This document shows positions 39,016 to 48,829 of a DNA stretch of 64,000 nt, in pieces. The stretch's first letter is position 1. The number at the start of each line of letters is the position of its first letter. Both the position numbers and the translations under genes were made by a program. Source of the stretch: Leishmania mexicana MHOM/GT/2001/U1103 (Eukaryota > Euglenozoa > Kinetoplastea > Trypanosomatida > Trypanosomatidae); contig NC_018334.1 of NCBI RefSeq assembly GCF_000234665.1, positions 1,364,001 to 1,428,000 on the forward strand, in the 5' to 3' direction. The notes beneath the pieces were generated by a model. The model saw nothing but the letters and a program-made list of their open reading frames with translations. It did no database searches and was not told the origin of the DNA.

Positions 39016-42000
39016 TCAATAGGTGTTGCACTTGAGAACGGAAAGCCCGTGCTGATAGTCGAGGGCAGAAGCATAAGAGGTAATCTCGACACAGCTGCCG
39101 CCATCCAAAAAGGTAGGCAGCGTCAGCGTCTCAGTGTCCTCGGATGCGTCGTCTGACGCATCGTCGCTGTCCTCCTGCCTCGACCGCACGCGAGGCAGAG
39201 GAACGCGACGGTTGCCTGGCTCAGCGAACACATCGGTGGCAGCGGTGCGAGCGTTATTGATGCACAGCGCCAACGCACGAGAGTCACTGCGGCTGTTGAG
39301 GACGAACTTGCGGAGGTGCGACTTTACATCCTCCGCAGTGATGGTCAAGAGGGCGGCAATCGTCCGCTGGCGACTTTCAAACTTCGACAGACTGAGATAC
39401 TCACCCTCAAGACGCTGGACATCGCCCTCGACAGAGTCGGGCATCTTCTCCAGAGCCGCAATCAGACCCCTCTTCACCTTCTCGACCTCCTCAGCAGAGC
39501 ATAACGTGTCCAGCCGCGCCTCCACGGCAGAGAAGAAGGCGACGATGCGGGAGAGCAGGTAGACGCAGTCCACATCCTTCAGCGCACTCTGCACCACAAA
39601 GAGGGTGTGCGCTGTGCAGTAGTCGACACTTCTTTGGGCAAACACAATGTAGCCCAACGCCTCCCGCGTGCGCAGCACGTTGAAGAAAGAGGAGCTGATG
39701 AGCTTCATTGCGGTGTCTGTGAGTGCCATTACACGCGGAGTGGCCTCGCCGATGATGACGTCGACGACAACAGCCGCGTTCGGGTCGGCCGGGTTCGATG
39801 GTGGCATTGAGAGAACATCGAAGGTGGAGAGCACGCTCTCGTTTGCTTTCCCATCTCCAGCACGCGGGCCGTATGTGTCGCGCACACGCGGAATGGTGTC
39901 CTTCAGCGGGATTGGAATGGTTAAGGTTTCGAGGAGGTTCTCCAGCTGACCAACCAGCATTTCGCGCACATCCTGTGTGGAAAGCACGTTCCCCGCAACG
40001 AAGCACTCGAGCAGGAGACCGCTCTCCAAGTACTGCTTCACAAAGGTGCAGTAGCCCTCGTACGTGGCAGCAGACTCGCACGCAAGCATCTCGCTAAACA
40101 AGTAGTACGTGTGCCGAGTCGCCTTCTTCTGTGTCTCGTGGAGAACCTTGTACGGCTGGCCCATCCCCACGTTCTTGAGCCTCTGCACGCCTGTCTCCAG
40201 GTACGTCGCGTACTCCTCCGCAGTACCCTGGAGCACCTCCATGGACAGCCCCTTGCGCACTACGGCGAAGAAAAACTCGTACAGCTTCTGCGACGGCCCC
40301 TCCACTGCAAAGCCCAGCCCCGTTTCCGAGAAGATCACCTCGTTAGTGAGCGACGCTAGCGTTGCGTAGTAGGCCATCTCCGTGATCGCGTTGGACAGTA
40401 TGCCGTGCATGACGCGCGTGTACAGCCGGTTCAGCGGGCTCGCGGACGCAACGGGTGAGAGAACGTTGCACCGCAGCGCCATTTTGAAGGTGCTGTGGTG
40501 GCCCGCATCCCTCCTGACGTATGTCACGGCGTGCGGGGAGGCGATCTCGTCCACCGCCTCCGCAGCGGCCGGTGGGTAAATTGTGAAGTCTGTGGCAATG
40601 AACGGATTCGTGGACGGTAACGCCAGCTCCGGCGGATACGGGCCGCTGATGAGACTCTGCCACCGCGCCACGTCTTCCTCCGGTATCCTGACCGTCTGGT
40701 ACAGCGCCTTGTGGAAGCGCGAGACCATGCTGACCGGCACCTGCGCGAAGGCCGGGAGCGAGAGAAACAGCTCCTCAGCCGACGCGTTACTCTCCCCCGC
40801 TTGCTCCGCCTCCTCTGCGGACTCCCCCTCGGAACCCTGGCTGTCCTCGTCATCCTCCGCGTCGTGCTGCTTTCCATGGCTCTCCACGAGGTTTCCCTCC
40901 GCTGGCGTGGCGCCGGTGACTGCATCACTCGGCATATCTCCCCACTGCATGAACGTCACGCAGTTCTGCGGTGTCAGCTGACGCACATAGGTCAGAACCG
41001 CCTCCATATCGTCCTCGAGCACCACGCTGCCGCCGATCCAGCAGTGCTCCAGGTCGGTAGCGTTGGCGTTCTGTGCGAGCGTGACGCAGTGGTTCGCCGG
41101 CGCGCCAGCGTCAACGCTCTCAAAGAAGAGGCGCTCCTCGGCCTTCATCCCCTTGTACACCTCAGCATCCACGCCATGCGCAATCGACTGGCCAATGCCC
41201 TGGTAGAGCAGGTCCACTACCTTCAGCGCGTTCCGGAACCCCTCTACTGTGAGTGTGACAGAGGCTTCCAGGACTTCAAAGTCATCGTCCACACGGTGGG
41301 CGCCGGCCACCATGCCTGTCGCCCAATTGCGCTTCTTCAGCACCCCGAGCACGGAGGTGTCGCACTCATGCCCGAGGAGGTGGGCAATGTACGCCGACGG
41401 CGTTGTGCGCCACGCCGACGACGGCGACCGCACCGCCCACATCAGCCGCAGCTCACGCATCTTCCGCACCGTGCGCACGTTGGTCCAGGAGCCGAGCGCG
41501 GCACTGGTGAACAGATGCTCGCCGGCCTCGAGAAAAGAAAAGCGCGGAACGGCTCCCTGCTTCATCCGCGCGAGCGGCCCCTCGATGAGGCCTAGCACCT
41601 CGTCAGCTGGTCGCGTGCTCACCACCACAATCGTCGCCCCATCCGCCAAGTAGTAGCGGGAGTGGAACGTTTTGAGCGACTCGCGCACGTCGATTCCCCG
41701 CCGCTGCGGCTCGTCCCGCAGGGTGGTGAGGTTGCCATTGCCGTAGCGGCTGCGTGGGTGCTTCGGGTTGCAGAAGTCACGGATCAGCTCGTCGAGACGC
41801 CAGTAGTCGTTATTGTGGTTCTTCTCGTCCTCGCTGTGCACCGCGTTCACCTCCCGGGCCACCGCGCCGGGACTGAAGCTGGGAGCCGCGAAGAACTCCA
41901 CAAACCGCTCTAGCGCCCCCTCAAGGCTGCCATCGCTGACGCTGAAGTAGTACACCGTATCGCAACCCTCGGTGAAGGCGTTGGTGAGGCCGCTCGCTTT

Positions 42001-42258
42001 AGACACAAAACTGTCGAACTCGTCCTCCTTGGGGAACTTCTCTGTTCCCATGAAAAGCATGTGTTCGCAGAAGTGCGCCAGTCCAGGCAGCTCCACAGGG
42101 TCGTTCAGCTGGCCTGCACGGATGCACATGGCCGCCGCCGGCATTTTCGCGTTCGCATCCTGCACGACGACGCATTTGACGCCGTTGCTCAGGACATAGC
42201 CAGAGTACTTCGCGCGGATTACCGCCGGTGTGATTATGTGCTGGGCGACGCTTGTCAT
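39016..42258 (-). CDS. Insulysin-like M16 metallopeptidase
   Basis: A 1080-residue member of clan ME, family M16. It carries the inverted zinc motif HFCEH (residues 62-66; zinc ligands His62 and His66, catalytic Glu65) and the third ligand Glu143 in EVNAVHSEDEKN, 77 residues on, exactly as in insulysin. The following NPKHPRSRYGNGN segment and the four-domain length (~1000) also fit the insulysin/pitrilysin group, which degrades short peptides inside a closed chamber. An extra acidic Ser/Glu-rich insert (about 470-505, DAEDDEDSQGSEGE) lies between the second and third domains, and another acidic patch (about 1035-1050) near the end. No clear signal peptide or mitochondrial presequence, so a cytosolic location is likely. 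Start ATG is at 42258. Confidence 0.93.
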   Translation of the reverse strand: MTSVAQHIITPAVIRAKYSGYVLSNGVKCVVVQDANAKMPAAAMCIRAGQLNDPVELPGLAHFCEHMLFMGTEKFPKEDEFDSFVSKASGLTNAFTEGCDTVYYFSVSDGSLEGALERFVEFFAAPSFSPGAVAREVNAVHSEDEKNHNNDYWRLDELIRDFCNPKHPRSRYGNGNLTTLRDEPQRRGIDVRESLKTFHSRYYLADGATIVVVSTRPADEVLGLIEGPLARMKQGAVPRFSFLEAGEHLFTSAALGSWTNVRTVRKMRELRLMWAVRSPSSAWRTTPSAYIAHLLGHECDTSVLGVLKKRNWATGMVAGAHRVDDDFEVLEASVTLTVEGFRNALKVVDLLYQGIGQSIAHGVDAEVYKGMKAEERLFFESVDAGAPANHCVTLAQNANATDLEHCWIGGSVVLEDDMEAVLTYVRQLTPQNCVTFMQWGDMPSDAVTGATPAEGNLVESHGKQHDAEDDEDSQGSEGESAEEAEQAGESNASAEELFLSLPAFAQVPVSMVSRFHKALYQTVRIPEEDVARWQSLISGPYPPELALPSTNPFIATDFTIYPPAAAEAVDEIASPHAVTYVRRDAGHHSTFKMALRCNVLSPVASASPLNRLYTRVMHGILSNAITEMAYYATLASLTNEVIFSETGLGFAVEGPSQKLYEFFFAVVRKGLSMEVLQGTAEEYATYLETGVQRLKNVGMGQPYKVLHETQKKATRHTYYLFSEMLACESAATYEGYCTFVKQYLESGLLLECFVAGNVLSTQDVREMLVGQLENLLETLTIPIPLKDTIPRVRDTYGPRAGDGKANESVLSTFDVLSMPPSNPADPNAAVVVDVIIGEATPRVMALTDTAMKLISSSFFNVLRTREALGYIVFAQRSVDYCTAHTLFVVQSALKDVDCVYLLSRIVAFFSAVEARLDTLCSAEEVEKVKRGLIAALEKMPDSVEGDVQRLEGEYLSLSKFESRQRTIAALLTITAEDVKSHLRKFVLNSRSDSRALALCINNARTAATDVFAEPGNRRVPLPRVRSRQEDSDDASDDASEDTETLTLPTFLDGGSCVEITSYASALDYQHGLSVLKCNTY

Positions 42259-43452
42259 TGCCGCTTATCCCGCTGGGTGGGTGCAGGTGAGGCACGACGA
42301 GCCTGTGGTTTGTGTCAACGTGGAAAACGAACGGCAAGAGAAGCGCGGATGTGAAAGGCAAAGCGTGGAGGATAAGATGGACTGGGAAAGCGCGACGGCA
42401 GTTGCGATGGAAATTGAGTGAGTGAGTAGAAATGAGGAAGAGGCAGCATCACATAACTGAGAGAGATCGAGAGACGGTCCGAGAGAGGCTTTAAGGCCTC
42501 CACGAGCCGCAACCTTGCCTTCCACTATCCCCCATCAAGCCCTTGTATGTGCAACAGTGGGGGGTGGGGAAGCTAAGCAGGCCATTGTGGAAAAGGCAGC
42601 TGTCAGGATTCAAAGAAGGAGCTTGTCGTTGTATCATCTATTCCCCTGGGCCTCAGGTGGACAGTGAAAGCGGTTTTTTGTTGTTGTTTCTGTGAGGACG
42701 TTCTGCTTCTGCACTGCAATCCAGTCCCTGACGACGAGAGACAGCTCAGCGTCGCATAGAGTTCCAGTCTCCCCCCTCCCCTACTATCCCCCCTGCCAAT
42801 GCAGAACAACCTCAGGTGGTGGCAGGGTCAAGCACATACGATTTGAGGAGATCAGAGTGCTGTCTCGCTGCTCATGTCGGCGATCAGGTCCTGGATGGTG
42901 TTGCGTCGGAACAACCTGTGACGTTGTACATTTTTTTACCATACATGTGATGGGCAGAGTGTCGACATGATTTCAACGTACTCCATCGGACCCTCGTACT
43001 GCTCACTGGTGGGGGAGATCCTACGCCACCACCAAGAGACGCACCATATGGCTACCGGCACAATGGGTGCGGCTGAGAGGCGGCCTGCGAGGCAGATGGT
43101 CAGTAAAGCTTGAGGTAGATACCATGCTCTCAGATAACCGAGCCAGCGCATCGCTGTAACGCGGGCGTTTAGCGCTGCTTGGTATTACGCGATGGGGCCT
43201 ATGACAAACTGGGGGCTTGAGTGGACTTCCGCTCATTACTTATGGCAGACAGAAAACGTTGGAAAAAGAAATCTCCACCGTACTCGCCTGCACAGCTTCG
43301 CAGAGGCGTCTGTGCTTCACAAGCGCTTTGTCACGACAGACACGCACCGAGACCAATAGCGAGTTGCGGTGTCCGACACCAAAGAAACGGCTGTTGCGTT
43401 GGACAAGAGGGCATCCGGGCATTTGGACGAAATTCATACGTGAGCAGTACGG
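42259..43452. other. Intergenic, downstream of the J-domain protein gene
   Basis: Holds the candidate acceptor near 42304 and several homopolymer patches (plus-strand C-runs at 42765-42797, T-runs at 42670-42690). No gene recognised. Confidence 0.5.
42303..42440 (-). promoter_or_regulatory. Candidate trans-splice acceptor for the M16 peptidase gene
   Basis: A long pyrimidine-rich stretch on the minus strand (about 42440-42310) ends in CACAAACCACAG, with AG at 42304-42303, about 45 bases before the ATG. Confidence 0.35.
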
Positions 43453-44106
43453 TCACCTGTAAGACAATGGGTCCTTCATGGGGGTGCTCGCACCCTTTTC
43501 GACCCACTTGTACTCCACCTCCTCATCCGCGTGAACGGAGCCGTTGCTGCAGCCATTTGCAGCATCAGCGAGGGACTGTTCAAACGGCGTCTCCTGGTTG
43601 GCGACGGCTCCAAGAGACATAGACCCGTCCGATCGCTCTTGATCTAGTACGATCTCGTGGCGCCCGCCGTTCCTTGCGGACGGGAGAAGGAAGAACAGCG
43701 AAACGCGAACAAATATAAAGAGAAAACAGCCAATCATGAAAAAGCGCACGTATTTCTCGGTGTCGCCGGAGACATAGCCATCCGTCGTCGAGCCCGGCTG
43801 CTCGTAGACGTACATGCGCATCTTGGGATCCCTCCAGTCTCCATTGCTCTGCTCTTCCGCCTTCTGTTGCTGCTGAGCGCTATGCTTCCATTTTCCGTCC
43901 TTAACAGCCTCGTACGCCTCGTTCACCGCCGCAAATCGTGCTGCGTTACCCTCTGCCCCGCTGTCTGGGTGGAACCTTAGTGCCAAACGGTGATACGCCT
44001 TCTTGATTTCGTCTTTGCTGGCGTCCGGCTTTACGCCTAGAATCTTGTACGGGTCGAACGGGCCGGCGCCTGCCGCACCCAGCAAGCGCCGTGAGAGGCG
44101 GAGCAT
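43453..44106 (-). CDS. J-domain (DnaJ-like) membrane protein
   Basis: A 217-residue Hsp40-type co-chaperone. Residues 18-70 form a J domain (DPYKILGVKPDASKDEIKKA) with the essential HPD at 46-48, which stimulates an Hsp70 partner. The N-terminal ~15 residues (MLRLSRRLLGAAGAG) look like a mitochondrial presequence. A Gln/Lys-rich linker leads to a single membrane span at about 122-142 (FFMIGCFLFIFVRVSLFFLL). The C-terminal 70 residues are polar. No Gly/Phe region or zinc finger, so it is a type III J protein. Probably anchored in a mitochondrial membrane, though this is inference from the N-terminus. A good splice acceptor lies about 43 bases upstream of the ATG at 44106. Confidence 0.92.
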   Translation of the reverse strand: MLRLSRRLLGAAGAGPFDPYKILGVKPDASKDEIKKAYHRLALRFHPDSGAEGNAARFAAVNEAYEAVKDGKWKHSAQQQQKAEEQSNGDWRDPKMRMYVYEQPGSTTDGYVSGDTEKYVRFFMIGCFLFIFVRVSLFFLLPSARNGGRHEIVLDQERSDGSMSLGAVANQETPFEQSLADAANGCSNGSVHADEEVEYKWVEKGASTPMKDPLSYR

Positions 44107-44565
44107 GCTTGCTAACCGGTGCGTGCTCTACTGCCCGTGAACGCACACCTGCGCACAGCAAAAACAAAAGCGTGGACCAGTTCTGGTGGTGTGCGTGGTT
44201 GTGTCACAGTCACCCCTGAGGAGGCGAGAAGTGATCGTGCAGGGGACCAACAAAAAAGAGGGAAGAGAAGAGCAGTGAGGCGCACGCAGGAGAAAGAGGG
44301 ACACTGGAGAAGTGCGGCACCAGAAGCAGCAACGGGCACCGGAAGGGGGTCACGAAGAGTGAAAAACACTACCCGATTCGCAGCGGTCCAAAAGGCAGCG
44401 CGAAGCAACCACCTCCGCTGCAAGTGGCGAACGCGGTGAAAGCGCCGGCTAACCTTGACAGGCAGCGTGGTGTACGACTCAGCTGCGGGAAGGTGTAGTG
44501 CGCTGATCCAAGAGAACAATGAAATTGCCTCACGCGAACAGTTCATGTGTTTTCTTCGTGGTTCG
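44107..44565. other. Intergenic, between the 188-aa and J-domain genes
   Basis: Contains the acceptor near 44150 and further TC-rich minus-strand sequence at 44240-44310. No gene recognised. Confidence 0.5.
44149..44172 (-). promoter_or_regulatory. Candidate trans-splice acceptor for the J-domain gene
   Basis: Minus strand reads CTTTTGTTTTTGCTGTGCGCAG; AG at 44150-44149, about 42 bases before the ATG. Confidence 0.5.
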
Positions 44566-45132
44566 TCATGTACGCGCGGTATCGAAATTTCCTCCAGCAC
44601 GCGGTACAAGCAGTGGCGCAAAAGGGAAGTAGTCCGACATGGCGCGCAGAAAGACGCTGATCACGTCACCTTGCTCACCATCGTATCGCCTGCAACGAAG
44701 CAGGTTTTCTGTGTCGCAGGGATGCACAAGCCACATGTACTGACCCAGCTCCTGGTTCCATGAGAAGCTCACGAGCGGTCGATGCACAGCTCCCGTCACA
44801 TCGGCCGGTTCCACAGTCGACTGTGCGTTTACAAACGTGAGATTTGGCACCGCCATCCGCAGACCCTCGAGGCTCATGACGGAAGAGTTGTAGAAGCCCA
44901 ACTGTGGGACGGCGAAGTCGGCGTTGAAAAGGACGCACACTGTGATGAGAACCACGCTTGCGGACCCCTCAAATGAGCTACACACATTGTATGTCGCCTC
45001 CAGCCACTCCACAGGTCCCCCCAAATGGTCGCGCTTCGATCGGAGCTCCCACGGTGAGTCTGCACACCGTTGGCGCGCGAACTGTGCGAAGCTTGCTCGT
45101 GTGCAGTGCACCGCAGCAGTGTCCGTTTTCAT
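44566..45132 (-). CDS. Hypothetical protein with one hydrophobic segment
   Basis: A 188-residue protein starting MKTDTAAVHCTRASF. A hydrophobic stretch at about residues 58-72 (SVVLITVCVLFNADFAV) may be a membrane segment or a buried strand. The rest is mixed, with Cys and Trp residues and NxS/T sites after the hydrophobic part (NSS, NLT), which would suit a lumenal or extracellular domain if it is a membrane protein. No family recognised. A TTG-started extension of 14 codons was rejected in favour of the ATG at 45132. Amino-acid composition and an intact frame suggest it is real, but this is less certain than its neighbours. Confidence 0.65.
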   Translation of the reverse strand: MKTDTAAVHCTRASFAQFARQRCADSPWELRSKRDHLGGPVEWLEATYNVCSSFEGSASVVLITVCVLFNADFAVPQLGFYNSSVMSLEGLRMAVPNLTFVNAQSTVEPADVTGAVHRPLVSFSWNQELGQYMWLVHPCDTENLLRCRRYDGEQGDVISVFLRAMSDYFPFAPLLVPRAGGNFDTART

Positions 45133-46288
45133 TGTCTGGTGAGGGGGAGAAGCAGGAAGACCCGCCGCACCCAATCGAGAGCGCTGAGGGGCGACCTCTG
45201 TGAGTTGAAGCCATTTAGCACGTGAAGATTTAGGGAGATGAGAGACTGACTAGGGCGGAGGCGAAGGCAATATGTCAACCACATAGCGCACCACACGACA
45301 TCGGCACACGAGGACCGCCTCAGAGCAGTGCATGCCGCAGGCTGCCAAACAGAGAGGGGCATCGTTGCTACCCGAGATGAACACATGCGGTAAGGCAGGG
45401 AGGCGATATGGTCCACAGACTCGTGCTTTTCATGGCGCGGCTGCAGCAGGACTATTCACGTGTGCTCTGTACTGACCCCCTTACCACCACAGATTACCAA
45501 AGCAGAAGCGACCACACACACACACGCCACTGAGAATGCCAACAACGATAACGTCGATAGGTGATCAGCATTGGATTGCCGCCCACCGAGAAGTTCCCCG
45601 TACAACACAAACGGCCAAAAATCACCTGAAGCATCACGGTGCGTGCGCGGAAGTAGGTGATGTAATGCGGCTGCGCCTCTTTCAAGTGCAGTGGCGGCAG
45701 GAAAAGATCTACGGTATAGCGAAAAAATATATATAGAAACGACATAGTACACGATGATGGAGATAAACAAGAGGGGAAAATATCTAACGTTACGGCTTGA
45801 GTAAGGGTGACGGGGGAGAGGCGGCTTAGAAGGCAACTCACAAAAAGAGAAAGAGCATCGCCATACGTGAAAGAGGGAGGGACAGTGCGTGTGCTCACTG
45901 GATTGCGTGTTCGTGTGCCAGAGGAAATACGTGCACACACAACTAAAGGAAGGAGCTAGGGAGATAGCAACCATCCGTTGAGTCGGCATGACCGAGCCCA
46001 CGTGCTGCGAAAGGACATGCTTCGCACCCCTCTCCTACCCCCCTCCCCGCACACACACACACACACACACCACTGCAGGGGAAAGCGGGACTACAGTAGA
46101 CTTGGAAGAAGGGAGCTCCGCCGATGGGCCTATCAGCGCTTAGGAAGGACGCTGCTGTCCTCTACTACACAAGAGCCGCGCCATCAAGAAGGAAAACTGC
46201 AAAGCCAGACAGAGACTTCGGCCCACACGCTCCCCCCCTTGTTCTCTGCGCTCAGCACCAACGCAAAGCCGAGAGAAAGCAGACTGCA
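45133..46288. other. Intergenic, downstream of the Cys-Cys-tailed coiled-coil gene
   Basis: No gene recognised. AT-richer than coding parts near 45715-45790 (short TA run at 45727-45735), with a CA run at 46050-46071. Likely 3' UTR of the coiled-coil gene and leader of the 188-aa gene. Confidence 0.5.
46050..46071. repeat. CA microsatellite
   Basis: About eleven CA units on the plus strand, immediately after a C-rich stretch. Downstream of the 846-aa gene. Confidence 0.85.
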
Positions 46289-48829
46289 CTAGCAGCACCC
46301 GCCCTTCGCCTTCCGGGTCCTGCCTGTGGCTCCTGCACCGCTTGAGGAGACATTCGCCTCCGCCACCTGCGCTGCAGATTTGGCGTCAGTCCCTGGCGCA
46401 GCACATAGCTTTTGAAGCCCCTCTGCGCGCCTCTCAGCGGCCTCTCGAGCCGCACGCTCCTCTGTCAGATGCCGCTCCAGCTCCTTGATGCGCTCCTCGA
46501 GTGCGCTCGTGCTCTCATCAGCAGTCGCTGAGATCGGCTCCGAGCGTGCCGTTTCATAGTTCCTCAGCGCTGAAGTGTACGACTGAGGCTCTTCCTTTCG
46601 TCGTTGCTCAATCTCCGCCCGCTGCACCGAAACCTGCAGCTCCGCCTCACAGCGAGCGGCCTCTGAGTGTCTGTGGGCCACAACGAGATCATCGTACTTC
46701 CTTTCCGCCTCCGCGCGCTCCCTCTCCAAGGCGTCCAACCGCTGCAGCATCGCCCTCTCTTTGGCCTCTTGCTCCACCGCGGCACCACGCTCGGATGGGC
46801 CCGGAAACGCCTTCCACGAATCACGCATGGAGGTGGCGGCGGTCGCTTTGGGTGCCTTACGCGCCTGCTCCGCCTCTGCGACCGCCTTACTTTCTTGGTC
46901 CTTGCTCCTATGGAGGTCCGCCTGCAGCCGCGTCACGTGTGCCTCCAGTTCGCGAATGCGCTGGTCGCTTGCCGCCTTCTCCTCCGCCTGCCGCTGATCA
47001 GACGCGAGGTCTTGTGGGATCCGCCTCCGCACAGAGCGCGGCGTGCGAGAGTGCGGGGTTGGTGTTGCCGTCCGCGGGGTGAACTCCTCATCACTTTGAA
47101 GCAGCTGCTGCTGCATGCGATGCTGCTGCTGCAGGCGCTCGCACCACGCCTTGAGTGAGGCGATCTCGCGGGCTGCGTTCTGCTGGCACGCAACGGTGTC
47201 CCGTCGTGCTGCGTCGCATTGCTCCTGCGAGATGTGCAGTTCCCTTCGCAGCTGGTCCACCTCCCTCCGTGGAACCCGGTCGTCTGCGCTAACGGCTTGC
47301 GATGCGAGCTGCTCAAACTGGGCCCGCGCAGTGCTTTCATCTTCGAGATCCCTCTTCACCTTCTGCATCTCACGCTTCAGTGCGGTCTTCTCAGCCGCGT
47401 CCCTGTTCCGTGCCCTACGCATCTCTTCCAGCTTCTTCTCCGCCTCAGCTAGCTTTTTGCGATCCAACACGGCCTCTTGCATTTGTAGTGCTGGAACGCT
47501 TGACGCCGCCAGCGCCCTCTGCGCCTCCTTCTCTGCCTTCTCGCGCGCCGCTTGCTCCTTCGCTAGGGCATCTCTCGCCTCCACCGCGGCAGCCTCAGCA
47601 CTCTCGCGCGCCTGGCGCTCCTTTACGAGGTCAGCCTGCGCCTTGCGGGCGTCGTCGGCGACGGCCTTCAGTTTCCGCATGTTATCTGCCACCTGTTTCG
47701 GGTCGGGCGCACTCGCGGCAGCCACCTTCGCCTCGAGCACCTTTGCTTGCTCCCGCAGCGCCGCCAGCTCGGTCTCAGCCCTGCTTCGCACTGCCTGCTC
47801 CTTCTCCAGTGCATCCCTATACGCCCTCAGCTCTTCCTGAAACGGAGATGCGCGCTGCTTCTCGTCCTTGGCGGCGGCCGTCTGCGATGCCTGCTGTGCC
47901 GCCAGCTCGTCGTTGCGTTTCCTCAGACTGGTGAGCTCCTTCTCCTTTCGTGTAGCCTCCCGCACAGCCTGTGCCGTTGCAGCTTCCGCCTTCTTCCTCT
48001 CTGCCTCAGAGGCTGCGAGTTGCTCCCGCACCTCGGCTAATTCCTTCGAGAGTTTCTCGTTGGCCTCCTTGCTGGCTGCGGCGGCAGCTTTCTCTTTCTG
48101 CGAATTCTCTTGCTCCCGTGCCAGATCGTCTTCGGCGCGCCTCTGGTATCGTTGGGCTCGCGTGGCGGAAGCCCTGGCTTCCTCTAGCTCCGTCATCAGC
48201 TGCTTGCACTTTGCTGTCAAGTCCTCTTCACGCTGCTGGCTCTCAATGCAGACGCGCCGCGTGCGCTCTGCCACTGTCATGACCTCTACCATCACCGAGG
48301 TCTCTTGCTCAGCAGCGAGTCGAATACCATCCACCTGCACCTCGCCCTTGAGACGCGCCAACACAGCATCTTCCTCCCCGCGCTGCACATCCGCCGTGAT
48401 GTGGCGGCGCCGCAACGTATCCTCGGTTGCCCGAAGGTGGAACCGGTCAGCGGGGCTGTTTTCGCGCGTAGCCTCGTCCGCCTCCCTCTGCAGCAGCTCC
48501 ACGATCTCCTGCTCTGTCATGTACTTCAGACGCTCCGCACGCTCACGATCGCGGAACTCGACCCAGAAGTCGTGTTCCTCGCGCAGCAGCTTCGACCGCT
48601 CCGCACGCTCCCGCTCCTCCTGCATGTACCGAATGACGCGCTGCTTTCGCAGGAACTCATCGAGCGACTGCACTTCATCGCGTACGCTGGAGCGCCGGCT
48701 GAGGCGACTGCTAAAGCGCGAGCTCGCCAGGCTGTCGTGGCGGCTGCGGTTAAAGGGATGGTCGGTGCGGGAGTGATCCGGCGTGTCGGCCCCCAACTCC
48801 ACGCTGATTTCTTCACGAGGCAGTGACAT
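46289..48829 (-). CDS. Coiled-coil protein with C-terminal Cys-Cys
   Basis: An 846-residue protein. Residues 1-55 are a basic Ser-rich disordered segment (SSRFSSRLSRRSSVR). From about 55 to 815 the sequence is dominated by highly charged Glu/Lys/Arg/Ala/Gln helix (for example KEANEKLSKELAEVREQL), with a break near 560-610 rich in Thr/Pro/Arg (TPRTATPTPHSRTPRSVRRR). The C-terminus reads GRTRKAKGGCC: a basic patch and two terminal cysteines, as in Rab-type geranylgeranylated or palmitoylated tails. No enzyme domain. It may be a membrane-tethered cytoskeletal or golgin-like protein; this depends on the tail being lipidated, which is inference. ATG at 48829. Confidence 0.82.
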   Translation of the reverse strand: MSLPREEISVELGADTPDHSRTDHPFNRSRHDSLASSRFSSRLSRRSSVRDEVQSLDEFLRKQRVIRYMQEERERAERSKLLREEHDFWVEFRDRERAERLKYMTEQEIVELLQREADEATRENSPADRFHLRATEDTLRRRHITADVQRGEEDAVLARLKGEVQVDGIRLAAEQETSVMVEVMTVAERTRRVCIESQQREEDLTAKCKQLMTELEEARASATRAQRYQRRAEDDLAREQENSQKEKAAAAASKEANEKLSKELAEVREQLAASEAERKKAEAATAQAVREATRKEKELTSLRKRNDELAAQQASQTAAAKDEKQRASPFQEELRAYRDALEKEQAVRSRAETELAALREQAKVLEAKVAAASAPDPKQVADNMRKLKAVADDARKAQADLVKERQARESAEAAAVEARDALAKEQAAREKAEKEAQRALAASSVPALQMQEAVLDRKKLAEAEKKLEEMRRARNRDAAEKTALKREMQKVKRDLEDESTARAQFEQLASQAVSADDRVPRREVDQLRRELHISQEQCDAARRDTVACQQNAAREIASLKAWCERLQQQHRMQQQLLQSDEEFTPRTATPTPHSRTPRSVRRRIPQDLASDQRQAEEKAASDQRIRELEAHVTRLQADLHRSKDQESKAVAEAEQARKAPKATAATSMRDSWKAFPGPSERGAAVEQEAKERAMLQRLDALERERAEAERKYDDLVVAHRHSEAARCEAELQVSVQRAEIEQRRKEEPQSYTSALRNYETARSEPISATADESTSALEERIKELERHLTEERAAREAAERRAEGLQKLCAAPGTDAKSAAQVAEANVSSSGAGATGRTRKAKGGCC

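Noticed and set aside
42500..43452. Retroposon (SIDER-like) element in the intergenic region
   Set aside because: No recognisable signature, target-site duplication or A-rich tail could be shown by eye.
47115..48776. Plus-strand open frames of 241 and 302 codons
   Set aside because: Both are antisense shadows of the 846-aa coiled-coil gene, with Ser/Ala/Cys-rich composition and no domain.
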